The notes beneath the pieces are model-generated. The model saw only the letters and a list, made by a program, of their open reading frames with translations, searched no databases and was not told the origin of the DNA. Position numbers and translations under genes: made by a program. A DNA stretch of 64,000 nt from Monosiga brevicollis MX1. Its lineage: Eukaryota > Opisthokonta > Choanoflagellata > Craspedida > Salpingoecidae. The stretch covers positions 6,331 through 70,330 of the forward strand of contig NW_001865049.1 of assembly GCF_000002865.3 (NCBI RefSeq), read 5' to 3'. Numbering within the stretch: position 1 is the first letter of the stretch; each line of letters starts with the position of its first letter. This document shows, piece after piece, positions 47,280-59,386 of the stretch.

Positions 47280-49510
47280 ATGGCCATGTACTCGCGCGCA
47301 CCTCGCGATGTGTCCGGGGCGGTGCGGACAACAGCTCCCCATGTGGGTCCAGGCGTCTACGCAGCCCCGACCCGGGCGCTGCCCGCTCCTCAAGGTATAC
47401 ATGCTTCCAAACGCAACACCATCTGCTCAGCTCGTCATGGCCTGCCATGAGAGAGTCGGTTTTTTTGAGGGGGGTGCTGGCTGGTCCAGGAGGACAAACC
47501 CCAAATGAGCCGTGTGCCCGCCGTCTCCTCATTCACCCTTCTCATCACTTGATCAGGCGAAGGTTTTGCCCCTTTTGGATCCTTGCGCACCCGAAACACC
47601 ATTTTTGCCGAAAACACCCATGAGGAACGGCCCTCGCCCAATGCATACGTGCCCCGCCTCTCACCACGTCAAGGCGTTTCCTTTGCTAGCCAGGTCGGTA
47701 CCTTTGGGCCGCCCCGGCACTCCCATTTCTTCTCTGCCAAAGAATAATTTGAATGCAAACTCATATGCTGGCTGCGACCTTGTCTCTGTTCTCCATCTCA
47801 CCCCCTTTACCGCCTTGGCGCTGTCACGCTTCAACAGACCCCTCGCTTCAAAGGTTATGAAACAGATTCGGTGCCTCCCGGCGTGTACGAAACGCGGCGC
47901 CCCATTGGGAAGACGACCAACGCCTCGGCCATCTCCATCAATGGCCGGCCCAAGCACACGCCGCGCATCAAGTTCACCCGCTCTGACCAAACCGCAAGCA
48001 TCCCGCGCAAAGAGGAAGTATACGGCTATCACGTTGACAAGTCGGGCTCCCTTCGCCGAACCCGCCCCAAAGTACACGATGGTACCCAGCTTGGACCCGG
48101 TGATTACACTCCTCAAAACCTCAGCCTCTCCACCAACCGCACCATGCATGGCACCAAGTGGTCCAAACAGAGCCAGCGTCGCAGCCTACAGCTTGATGTG
48201 CGTGCTGGGCCCTCGCCTTCAGAATATACCGCCCCTCCCGCCATCGATGGTACCGCCCGCCAGCCCCATCCGCACGCCCTGGCCGCTGCCCCCTTTGCCA
48301 CCTCCGCGTCCCGGCCGGCCAACAACGACCGCGTAATCGAAAATGAGCTTCGCCCTGACCCTAGTGCCTATACGCTACCCGATGACATTGCCCTGCGTAC
48401 CCGCCGCCCTGAAAGCCGTGACCAGGTGTGTGCAGCACGCCCGTTTACACCACCACCGCCACAGCCCTATCTTGCCCTCCTTCGTACATCTAACCCCGCA
48501 CTGACCCTCCTTGTTCCCCATCCGCATTAGCAATTCTTGACCACAAGTCAGCGATTCGTCGACCCCAAACCTCAGGCGCCTCCGCCGGGCGTGTACGACC
48601 CCGTTGTTCGCTCCCTCGAAGTCCTGGACCGTTCCAAACGCGTCGGCGAGGCCCCGTTCCTGCACACAGCCTCGCGTTTCGAGGAGCGAACCCCCATGAC
48701 CCATGTTCCGCCCCCAAACCAATACCCCAGCATGTCGAGTAGCTTTGACAACAACCACACCGGCCCGTATCACATGACCCACGCCTTTAATTCAACCGGG
48801 GCCCGTGTCCAGCCGCTGTACAATCCATCCGCCCCTGAGGGACCCGCGCCAGGCGCTCACCATGCCGACATTGACGGCACCGGCTTCCGGCCCGCTACTG
48901 TTCATGGCAGCAACCATCACAACATGGTTCCTTTTGGAGTTTCGTCAGAGCGCTTTGCCGATAGCGGAGACGGCCTACCAGGCCCCGAATCGTATGTACC
49001 GCCCTCGGATCTGGGTCATCGCATGTCGCGAGGCTTTGGCCGAGGCAAGCGCACTGACCTGCCCCTGAGTAACAGTGCTGCTAATCCAGCCCCCAACACG
49101 TACACGGCCACAAACACCGGCCGTCGAACAACTGGGGGTGTGATTCCAACCACCCGCCGAGCCCCCATGGCCTCACCCTCCCTGGCCCCCGCGCCCGGCA
49201 CATATTCAATCACAGCTGGCCCGATCGGCGACCCCATGAACAAGGTAGGTCCTCGGGCCTGACTGAATCCCTGAATCCAAGCCATGGTGACCACGGTCCC
49301 GAGTGTCCACTCCCTCCCTTGTGCGCGCGTGCTGCTTGATTGTCTTTCTCTCTCCTTTCCATCGCCTTTCCATAGAAGTCTTACAACGTACACTTTCAGC
49401 CGCGACCCACCCAATCACGCACCTCCACTCGGGCGTCGAGCCGTAACATGCGGCAAAATGTCTCTAAATCCAATGCTGTCTTGCAAGGCTCTCGTGCCGT
49501 TTCCCGCTAG
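47280..49510 (+). CDS. STPG2: sperm-tail PG-rich (SHIPPO) repeat protein, STPG2-like (5 exons, about 562 aa)
   Basis: Exons: 47280-47394, 47557-47693, 47838-48425, 48531-49244 and 49376-49510; total 563 codons. The second ATG (47286) gives MYSRAPRDVSG, matching the conserved STPG2 N-terminus (MYxRAPR), so translation may begin there. PG-rich repeats of the type PGxYxxP recur: HVGPGVYAAP, SVPPGVYETRRP, QLGPGDYTPQ, PPPGVYDPV, GLPGPESYVPP, and APAPGTYSITAGP. SHIPPO-repeat proteins bind microtubules or sit inside axonemal doublets, so a flagellar role is likely. The C-terminus is basic and Ser-rich. The gene is divergent from the CCDC180-like coiled-coil gene, another cilium-associated family. 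Confidence 0.88.
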
Positions 49511-49938
49511 CAGAGGATTGAGTGCTCGTCTATTTGTGTTTGCTTTGTTTGCTTGTTTTCTGACGAGCTTGCCTCCTGCCTCAGCCAAGGCCGTTATGTA
49601 CAAGAACCTCTGCTGCCTGGTTTGTTGGTTTTTTTTTTTTCTTTTTTCGTATTTTGTTTTCGCGTGTCCTCCTTGAGGCACGACTCTGCGCGTTTCCTAT
49701 CCGTTCTGCTTTGTATCTGCCCCTTATGCCTCGCCGAGACTAGTGGAATGTTGCTTTTGATCGGCCTTTGTGGCACCGAGTTTGCTGCTCTATAGTACCG
49801 CTGCCAATTGCCGTGTGCTGTGCTCTGTGTACCCCCCTCTTAATCGACTGATCGTCCCTACTACTTGTGACAAGACGTCCATAAATGACTGCAATTCATA
49901 AAAGCAAGCCGCATGTCAGGGATGCAGCTGCAAGGTCG
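49511..49938. other. tail-to-tail interval
   Basis: 3' ends of STPG2 and NAGK converge here. A T-rich tract (49630-49647) is present and there is no gene. Confidence 0.6.
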
Positions 49939-50423
49939 TCAGATCGTCTCCGACAGGGGCTCGTACAAGCGCACGCTGTCCAAGGATAGGGGCAGCTGAA
50001 ACTGGCGAGCAGCCAAAAGGGCCGCACCGTAGCCCGCAGTGACACAAAGACGAACGAGCTTAAGCTTGGGCAGGTCCAAAGGAGCCACAACCTCCTCGAA
50101 GCCGGCCTTGAGTAGCGGCCATGATTTGAATACAGACCCCTGGCACACAACCATCACTACACCACCAAACTGCGGCGAGATCTGGGGCCCGACTGCGCGA
50201 AGGTGGTAGCCTGTGATGGTGGCATCGTGAGCAACATGCGCCCTGTGGCCACTGGGCAGTCTCATGACAAGAACCACTCACCCATTTTACGGCCAGCCTC
50301 CTTGAAAACATGTTGTGCCAGGGCGTCCCCAGAGGCAGCCGCTAACATGACACGTTTGCAAACGGGTGATGCACCCCACGTGAGATGGCGTGTGGTCAGC
50401 ATCTGCGTGCACAATGGTGCACA

Positions 50424-50454
<31 letters not shown>

Positions 50455-51770
50455 CGTGCCACGCAGCGGGGAGCCAACCCCGGTATTGAATTCCGAGCAA
50501 AAGACCAACCTTGGCTCACGGTCACGGCAAACCGAGCAAAGTCGCTCTTGACAAACTTTGAATAAAAGTGGGGTAGCATGTCTTTCAGTGTATCCACCTA
50601 AACCAAACCAAAAATGGACAGCTGAGCGCCGGCATGCAGTCGCTTGCGGGTCACAAGAGTACAAACCTTGAAATAATCAAACATGGCTTGCTTTAGCGTT
50701 TCGTGCGATGCCGGTGGCTCATGCAGCTATGCGAGCACATATTTTGCCACAAGAAATAAGTTGTGCTCGACGAGACGATGGACGTCTTGATGAGGAAAGC
50801 GCCCAACCTTGTCTTCGGCGTCAAAGATGATTTTGACAGTGTCGTGGGCAATGTCAAAAGCTACGCCACGCCGATGAAAGGGTTTGGGTCAGCCACGCGC
50901 GATCACAGGCCAGTCATCAAGCAAGAATAAGCGCAAGATGGGCAGTTGTTCTGTGCCAACACGCACCCGAGGCTTCGTCGCCCATAAAGTGGCCCCAGCC
51001 ACCACAGTTGGCAGAGGAGCCATCTGGGTTTATGAGGGTGCAGTTGCTACCCGTGCCCATAATCATGACGATGCCGCCATCGATGCATCCCGTGGCCACA
51101 GCACCATAGGTGTCGGTGCAGATGTGCCAATTGGAGCAGCCTTCGCTCGCATACTCGCGCTCAAAGTAGTCGCGAATGGCCTGCTGAGCTGCAGGCTGAT
51201 CGGCGCCACTCATGCTGAGGCCCTGTGAGTGTCGTCGGCATCAAGAGGGAACATAATGTAAACAGCGCCAAGACAGCTGGAGAAGTAAAGCGGCGGGTGA
51301 TCGTTTGAACTGCATTGACAAACCACTGAAAGGATTGGCGGGTGGCCGCATTGAGCCAGGCAGACTTGGAGCGCCTCATGAATGCGCTGACACACCACGG
51401 GTACCGTGTCCAGCTGCGAGAGTAGGTAGGCCAATGGTGAGGGTGCCCGGCATCAAAGCAACCATGTACTTCGAAGGAGAGTAAAAGGCCAGTCATCTCG
51501 CCGACAAAGAGAGGGAAAACCGGCATGCGGCACTTGCCCATTGGTTGGTGCCGGCAAATTCAATCTCGGCAAGTTTTTGTCCCTCGGCGGAAAGCAACAC
51601 CATGGTCGAGTGCGTGCCTCCACTGTTGGCAAGAACGTGACACCACCATCATCACCACCACCACCACCACCAGAGGTGAGCAGAGGTCTAACAACATGGA
51701 TGCTATCCTCAGAAACCCCAGCCTAAACAGTCGAAACGGACCCTTCAACGCCAACGTAAACCCCCGCCAT
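49939..51770 (-). CDS. NAGK: N-acetyl-D-glucosamine kinase (9 exons, about 330 aa)
   Basis: Exons: 51742-51770, 51538-51622, 51324-51413, 50967-51222, 50808-50860, 50667-50726, 50510-50597, 50282-50341 and 49939-50210; total 331 codons (human protein 344). It starts MAGVYVGVEG joined to GGTHSTMVLLS, the phosphate-1 loop of the BadF/BadG/NAGK fold. Next come GLSMSGADQP, TDTYGAVATG, IMGTGSNCTLINPDGS, NCGGWGHFMGDE, and near the end VVCQGSVFKSWPLLKAGF. The enzyme phosphorylates GlcNAc at O6 for amino-sugar salvage. A choanoflagellate could obtain GlcNAc from bacterial peptidoglycan, but that is inference. Intron 2 has a GC donor (TGG/GCAAGT). Intron 8 contains a (CA)n run (about 50424-50453). Confidence 0.95.
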
Positions 51771-53584
51771 GCTTGCACAAGCACTGGAAGGATTCAAAGC
51801 TCGCACTGTAAAAACAAATCACTCTATGGTGTCACACGACGAAGCGAGGCACAGATCAGACGGCACCTCACAAGCCACCTCACAAGCCAAGATCCAACCC
51901 AAGACATGGGAACCAACATGGCGTTCTCCTTCAGACCCATCGCGCATCAAACTTACAAGCACCGCCGCCGGTATCCGGTGTCGCCCGCTCGCCGCCAGTG
52001 CTCCCAACACCTCAAGATCGGAAATGACTGCCCCGCGCCAACCCGCCCAGATCCAACACAAACTCTATAACATCATCATTACCTACGTTACCTTCTTCAT
52101 TATTATCTGCAATATCTTCCATCCCCTCTGCGTTTACTCAACGTGCACGACTTTCATCTTAGGCCAACTCGTCTGACAATCTAATTTCATCTGACATCTG
52201 GTTTGGAGTGATTTAAAAGAAGAGGGGTGTCAACCCACCACGCCATTCCCCTCCAATTTCACCACGGCGATACAAGTGGATTGCTTAAGGTGTTGTAAAC
52301 TTGTCACACCCGCAGCCTCCTAAGCAAGCTGTGATACTGGAATTCTTGAATACACGCACTCGGTCCCCTACTCTCGCCTCTACCGAGCTGAGCTTCGTGA
52401 AGAGCTCGGCCCCGACGGCAGCGGCTCGCCCAGCGGCTCTTAAAAACCGGGGCCAGAGGCACGCTGCGAGCAAACGGCAGTTGCATCCATGTCTTGCGCT
52501 TCACATTGTGCCAAAAGACTCCTTCCTCCTTCTTTGGGATTGATCCTCCCCGGCAATTGAACCTCAATACCAAGCGCCTACCGTCTCTTTCGACCGTTAG
52601 AAGGGAAGCTCCCAACTCATCCGATTCGGCTACCTCTCGGGGAGGCGATGCGCCCATACGATCAATGGCAGCGGTGTTTCCCCGGCAGGACACCCCGATG
52701 GCTGGTTTCCCTTTCCCTTCTAGTTGATCGTGCACTGCCAGCCGTCCCTGCTTGCAAGTGACGGGCTTTGTCGGACCCGAGCACACCTTTTCCTTTCTTC
52801 CTCTCCAACTACCCCAACCTCCACTACACACGCCCGATCACTTTGAGAGCCAAGCCGTCAACACCCAAACTAGCCGACGAGAAGACTGTTGTGCGCCCGT
52901 ATCCGTGCCCGTACCCGTGCCCGTACCCGTGGCCTCCTGCTCATCGTCCTTCTCCATCACACACACACACACGCACACACACACGCACACACACACGTGT
53001 GACTTTGCAGTGCGTAGCGTTTCCCTCAACTTCTGGCTACTTTTCTACATGTTCTCAAACCCCTAACCCTAAATAATCACACCTTTGAGTACATTTTTTC
53101 TTCATCTTCCTCTGATTTATCGTCATTTTCTCCCCTCGCTCTCATCAGAGCAAAAAACTCCTTGACATCCATCCTGATCTCACGCTCGCGGTCGTAACGG
53201 CAGCCGGCTCGCTCTTGGACCACAGTTTGCGCAGCTGGTCATCGCCTTTGACCTTGGATCACGTTGCTCTGTCCTCAGCCTGCTTTGTTTGCCGAGTTGA
53301 ACCAGCCACAAATCTTGTCGATCTGAGTCAGTCACGCCACTCGAGGCCCGATAGATTTCGCCAGGTCTGCTTGCTTTCTTGTGCGACCGCTCGCTTCAAC
53401 TGTGTATCGGCATTACAGGCATCACAAGATGCAGGCTCTCCTGACATCATACCAAGCCAAAGTCGACGCATACACGCGTGCGCGTCATCCAGCTGCCCTC
53501 ATCGTTTGCCCTTGTACGTCTGCACTCTCAGGGCCTGCGGGCGTTTTTGCGTTTGTTGCCCCAATCGACTCTTGGGAGCTGGCG
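51771..53584. other. unassigned 1.8-kb region
   Basis: No gene is supported. A 176-codon minus-strand frame (52304-52831) is open and has an uneven composition (IPKKEEGVFWHNVKRKT near its middle), but I recognise no domain and see no splice context. A (CA)n run lies at about 52958-52997. Two copies of a telomere-like CCCTAA motif occur at 53061-53072. Confidence 0.4.
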
Positions 53585-54701
53585 ATGGCCTGGGGTCGTC
53601 TTGCAGTGCGACGCGCTGCTGCTGCCGTCAACCCATGCCTGAGGTGCTCGCGCCCCCTACCACGCGTGCAAGGCCTGCAGTCGCGCCACCTGCTCCACAC
53701 TTTTCCCGCGATCGGCCATTTTACTGATGCCGCGGGCAAGCTTGAGAATCACGACCGTTTCTGCTTGGTCCACACCGAGCCGCTGACGTTTGCCGCCGTC
53801 TTTGGTGCGTGCTGGGTGCCCATCTGAATTGTGCATTCAATGCTGCGTTTGCTTGTTGTCATCCTCCCCCTTTCTCTCTCGCTCGTTTGCCTTTTCCTGA
53901 TAACATTGGTCCCAGATCTCTTTGTCTCGCTCTCATGCCGCTCACCTGCCTCCTCAATGGTCCACGTTGCTTGCTCTGGTGGGCGTAGATGGACACGGGG
54001 GCGATGCTGTCGCCCAGCTCGCCGCAGACCATTTCGAGCATCAGCTTACGTCTTTGACGCCACCGTTACAGGAGACACCGCCGGCCCTGCTGCTGCGTAT
54101 CCTTCAGGACATTGGTGCACAATGGGATGAACTCTACGCCCAGCACGGCTTGCGCGCCGGCACCACAGCCACGTGTGCCATAGTGCGGGACGATGCCCTT
54201 TATCTCGCTCAGGTGGGCGATAGCCAGGCCCTTCTTTATCGTGACAACGAGCTGCGACCTGTGACGCCATCCCATCGCCCCGAGGACCCGGACGAGGAAG
54301 CCCGCATCCTGGCTGCGGGAGGACGCATCACCTGGCGCGGGACGCCGCGCGTCAATGGCGACCTCAGCATGACTCGAGCGCTGGGTGCGTGCCACCTTCG
54401 AGCAGCGGGCGTCATCTCAGACCCAGCATTGGTCAGCCTGGAACTTCACCAGGACGATGCCTTCTTGTGCTTGGCCACGGACGGCGTGCTCGACGTTGTC
54501 TTGCCTCAAGAAATTGTGGCACTGTGCCAGCAAAGCGGTTCACCCGAAGCCGCCGCCAAAGCCATTGGCGAGCTGGCTCTTGCGTATGGCTCCCCGGACA
54601 ATACCACCGTCCTAATTCTGCCACTTGCAGGCTGGCACGCCTTTCAAAAGCGCCCGCCCATCTCCCTGCCTGTTCGCAACCTCGCCCGCCGCACCTCGTA
54701 G
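53585..54701 (+). CDS. PP2C-family (PPM) protein phosphatase, probable mitochondrial (2 exons, about 310 aa)
   Basis: Exon 1 is 53585-53804 and exon 2 is 53989-54701, joined as FAAVF/DGHGGDAVA. Metal-site and family motifs are all present: DGHGG, GTTATCAIV, LYLAQVGDSQALL, NGDLSMTRALG, FLCLATDGVLDVV and SPDNTTVLIL. Such enzymes are Mn/Mg-dependent Ser/Thr phosphatases. The first about 45 residues (MAWGRLAVRRAAAAVN onward) are rich in Arg and Ala with no acidic residue, typical of a mitochondrial presequence. This would make it similar in role to mitochondrial PPM1K. The next gene downstream on the same strand, MICU1, is also mitochondrial. Confidence 0.9.
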
Positions 54702-55068
54702 TTTCAGCTAGCTTGTGCGTCTTCCACGCGCCATCTTCTCCGAAAACAGGGCCAGGCCTTGTCGCCCAACTTAGTTCAGCTCGCCAGGCTGCATGTTCGT
54801 CCCGTCTCACCCCTTGGATTTTTTTTTTTATCCTGTTGTGTTGCCGTCCCCTCCGTTTTACCTTGGTTGTGGATCCTCCCCTACCAAACCAAACGATTCG
54901 AACGCCAATTCTCCCTTTCTTCTTTTTCAGAAAACAACAACGCAAGTTGCTCACAAAGGCGAGAGGAAAAGGGGGAGCAGGAAAGGTCGAGAGGGAAAGG
55001 CAAGCGACTAGGATGGGGTGGTGCGAGCGTCTCTCTTCTCTTCTCTCTTCTATTCTCTCTTCTCTCTT

Positions 55069-55112
<44 letters not shown>

Positions 55113-55192
55113 TGAACTCTCTCTCTCTCTCTCTCTTGAACTCTCTCTTCTCTCTTTCTCATTTTTTTTTTTTTTTGAAAAGGAAACCTTTG
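54702..55192. other. interval with (CT)n repeats
   Basis: CT tracts at about 55065-55153, broken by TTGAA, followed by T16 at 55161-55176. This is the promoter region of MICU1; no coding region. Confidence 0.6.
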
Positions 55193-57885
55193 ATGATGAT
55201 GTTACGCTGGGCCAAGGGGGTGGCGCGATTGCCGCGCGCTCGGGCGGTGGCGGTCTCCTTGCGGGGTGTTTCTCGATACCAGAGTACGGCAGTGGCTGCC
55301 GCGGTGGCAGGAAGTCAAAATCAAAGCGGCCGACGTGTCGATGGGCGCTGGATCGGTGCCGCGCTGGCCGCCCTTGTACGTTGATGTCATCAGGCACCCC
55401 TGAGCCTGCCAAGCTCGGTTGGGTCCCAGTGGTGCTGAGCGATCGTTCCTCTGATGCAGCCAGCCTTGGCGTGCATGTGTGTGCTGACATGGTTTTTTTT
55501 CCATGCAAATGAAAACGGCAATCACAGGTCACAGGTGCCCTTGCGCCCCAAGCCTTGCTGGAAGAGGCCTCGGCAAAGAGCGAAGGCGATAAAGACAGTG
55601 GCAGCAATGGGTACGCATGCCGTCTGACTCCATGAGATATGAACATCCCTTGGCCCCGGTGTTGGGCGGCTCCTGTGACAATGATAACTCTGTACTTGGA
55701 GCTAGCTCTCGAGTGCCCACAACCACTGACCCGACATCTTGGTTTTTTTCTTGTGTATATGTGTGTGTTGGGTTGCTTTCGCAGCTTCCGTGACCGAACC
55801 ATCTCCGAGTACGAAGATCGCATCCGCTACTACAGTGAACCCAACAAGGTCTTTCGCTACTTTGCCACCGTCGAAATTGATGGGGTCGTCTACATGCGTC
55901 CCGAAGACTTTGTGCGCGCCGTAACCCCCGGCCAACGGCAACCCACTGGTCTGTCCAAACGTAGTTCCTGGCTGTGTGGTGCTGTTCATCTCGTCCGACA
56001 CAATGCCAACCTCACTCCAAAGCGCATATGCACATTCACCCAAGAGTCTCACTGGGCTTTGACCCTTAATCCGCATCCCAACCGACAGAACTGGGCCTGG
56101 ACATCTTCGAGAAAAAGGGCTCTCACTTTGGCTCTGTCACCTCCTCGAGCGTCAAACGCCCGCTCTTTGCGCACAACGATCAGGGTGAGCGAAACATGTC
56201 CCACAGCATAACGCCCATCATTTCACATTTGATCTCGTCACCAAGCCCCCTCACTCGATCCTACCGAGCAGGAGAGCTGAACCGAGACAAGGATGCTGGC
56301 TTGATCTCCTATGAAGAATTTTTATTCCTGTTGACCGCGCTGTCGTCACCGCCGCGCCAGTTTGAGCTGGCCTTTAAGATGTTTGATCTTGACGGCAATG
56401 GCGTTGTGGACCTGGTGGAATTTGCGCAGGTGCAACAGGCTGTCCAGGCCAAGCATCCTGTCGGCAAGCGCCTTCCCATGACCGACTGCGGTCTGGTCAA
56501 CGCGGACGTGCTCCAACGCAGCCCCATGCTACAGCGGGTACGTTTGAGGTGCAAACCACACCTTGCGACAGTCACTGTTCAGCACTTGACTCACAAGACG
56601 TGGATGGGCGGCTCTGTGCTTGCAGTTTTTTGGCTCCCGTGGCAACAAGAAGCTCACCTTTGAGGCCTTTCGCCAATTCATGGATGAGTCAGTGCCTTGG
56701 CCGCCAGCAAACCATGGTCGCTCCCTGCCCCATGTTCATGTTGAAACTGTGTGCAAAGAGATGGGTACAGAGCTCACCGCCATGTGGTTGGATGCAACCG
56801 TGCGCTTTCTCATATCTCAGGGTCCAAGAGGACATTTTGCGCCTTGACTTTATCCGCTCAAACGCGGGTGCCACGGACGCCCTGGTCATGTCCCAGGTTC
56901 GTCTGAGCATACGCTGGTTTGTTGGGCCCACCTGCGCCTGGCCCGCGGCTCACACGCAAACCCCCGCCATTTGGTTTCTTCGTGACAGGCACGCTTTGCA
57001 AGGTTACTTTTGCGATACACGCGCATGCGCAACAACGAGGTGGCAGCGCACGTCAGCCGCCTGGACCCCGAAGACAAGGTACCGTCAGACCGCCCGACTC
57101 CTGCCCCAGTTTTGGTTCCAAACTCGTTGCTTTGCACTCATCCCAAGCAACAAAATTCTCCTGGTTTGACGCATGTCGTGCTGATGTTTGCTTTTGGTTG
57201 CTTCCCTTTCCTCTTGTTGTTTTGAAAGACGCCCATCAAGTATGAGCAGGCCCACAAATTTTTCAAGTGCATGCGCCGAGTGGACGACTTGGAGTTGGCT
57301 TTGGCGCTGTATCACGCCTCTGGCTCGGGTGTGGGTCCCGAAGAGTTGACAAAGGCCATTCGCGTGGCCACGGAGATTGAGCTTGATGCCTCGTTTGTCA
57401 AATTTCTCTTTGATCTTTTTGACCAAGATGGTACGTTGATCGAACGATTGGCTTTGATTTCGAGCCGGAGTGTGCAAAGCGAGGTGATGCACTTGTGGGT
57501 TTGGCGCCCGGTGGCTATCGAGGAGGGGCTTGTTCCTGGTGCCTCTTCATCGGCTTTTGAATGGTACTGGGGTCGTGTGGATACATGGCTTACACAGGCG
57601 ATGGGCAGCTCTCCGAGGTGGAGTTTATCAAGGTGATGAAGGATGCTCGCTCGCGCGGGCTCAACAAGGTACGAGCGCATGAATGTTACTTTGAGGAGGG
57701 ATGCGCTGTGGTCATGCGCCCGGCGTGGCCGTGCAATCGCACCTCTGCTCATCGGGCGCCTGGCATATGTGTAGACCAAGAACTTGCCCGTGGACCGGCT
57801 GTCCGTGGGCTTTAGCGCGCTGCTCACCTGCTTGAAGCAGCAGGTCGCAGCGGGCATGTCTGAGCTGCGCCAAGCTTCCTCTTAG
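55193..57885 (+). CDS. MICU1: mitochondrial calcium uptake regulator MICU1 (11 exons, about 467 aa)
   Basis: Exons: 55193-55375, 55528-55610, 55785-55948, 56089-56184, 56272-56537, 56626-56687, 56821-56896, 56989-57078, 57229-57430, 57598-57668 and 57775-57885; total 468 codons (human 476). Three consecutive in-frame ATGs open the gene. A presequence rich in Arg/Ala/Ser follows. FRDRTISEYEDRIRYYSEPNKVFRYFAT and MRPEDFVRAVTP-like blocks are diagnostic of MICU1. EF-hand 1 is DLDGNGVVDLVEF and the C-terminal EF-hand is DQDGDGQLSEVEF, both with full Ca-ligand patterns. MICU1 gates the MCU uniporter from the intermembrane space. The downstream segments LLLRYTRMRNNEVAAHVSRL and KYEQAHKFFKCMRRVDDLE also fit. 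Confidence 0.95.
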
Positions 57886-59226
57886 AGTGCTAAAGGCCAG
57901 CTATAGCGAGCACGTCTAACCGCATCAATCTTGGCAAGAGCCTTTCACAGCAAGACGCACAGCAGCGTTTGAAACCGCTCAGACTCGGTTGTCGGTCCAT
58001 CCAGGCGCATGTTCAGTATAAATTGGCTGTGTCTTCGTGTGCTCGCTGTCTGCCTCGGCTTCTGTTTTGTTTTATTTTTTGTGATTGTTATGTTATATTC
58101 TCACATTTTTTTTTTCTTTTGAAAGGATCAGGCAAGGGCGCTCACTCTGGCGCATGCTTTGCCTTGCTTGTACACACACCACTTGCACACGCGATGGCAC
58201 TTGGCAAATTTATCGGTGCTGACTGAATGTTCTCTCCCCCTCTCACCCTTTCTTCACGTCTCTTCCACTCTACGTCCCTTGATCTCATAACTTGAAGTTT
58301 TGCTTTCAAGAGACATGGACCAAGCATATGTGGGGCCTGGCGAGCGAAACCCGACCCACGGGTGCATTTTCAAGGGCAGGAGCAGCTGGCGATGATTGCC
58401 CAGGGGATCATGTGCAAGACCAGATCTGGCCAGCCCTGAATCTGATTGTATTTTTGCATCCACCATCGGCGCAAAGCGGCAGGCTGATCTGACGAAAATC
58501 AGCACCAATCGCATGCGCGTGTACAAGTGGAAGCCGCCGGTGCGCGGCCACATTATGCGGAATCGGATCGCCCAGAAAGGGTCATCGGCACCATCACCAT
58601 CACATCATCTTGTCCACCCTGACATGGCCTCCAACCCATCGGCGCGATTTTCAAATAAATTTACAAATTGAGCAGGACACTCCGACACCACCTCCTGTGA
58701 TGGCCCGTTGCATTGTTTCAACTCGTTTACTCACTGTTCCCAGAGCCTCGGGCGCTGCCGCTTCCGACCCAGGAGCTCAAAGCAGGGGGGTGATCCCTCG
58801 CCGCTCCCTTCCCTAAGGCGGCGGTCGCCGAGTTGGTTGGAGCTGAATTGTCAGACATTGTGATTGTGTCACTTGGTAGCAAAGTGGAAGAAAGGGGGCG
58901 GTCGAAGGGTCGATCCCAAATGGCAGTGGCAGTGAGCGAGGTCAAGTGGCCATGGGCAGGAGCCAGTGACAGTGGGCGGTGGCGGTCGCATCTGGCCAAG
59001 TGGTGGCAGGAGATGCCGAGATGCCTGGTCGAGGAGATTCAGAAGCACCTCTCTCAACCTTTGGCATCAACGACTTCAACGCCCCCTCATAGGAGATGAT
59101 CCTTGTTTGACGTGTTGTTACGACTTGCAAACACCTCATAAACATTCCTTTTTTTTTTGCTCTCTCTCTAAATCTCTCTCTCTAAATCTCTCTCTCTAAA
59201 TCTCTCCAAATCTCTCTAAATCTCTC

Positions 59227-59286
<60 letters not shown>

Positions 59287-59300
59287 AATCTCTCTCTCTC

Positions 59301-59386
<86 letters not shown>

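Noticed and set aside
52304-52831. 176-codon minus-strand frame
   Set aside because: No recognisable domain, no signal or splice support, and the opposite strand is also open over much of it; left as unassigned.
53060-53072. telomere-like CCCTAA repeats
   Set aside because: Only two units; expected by chance in 64 kb.
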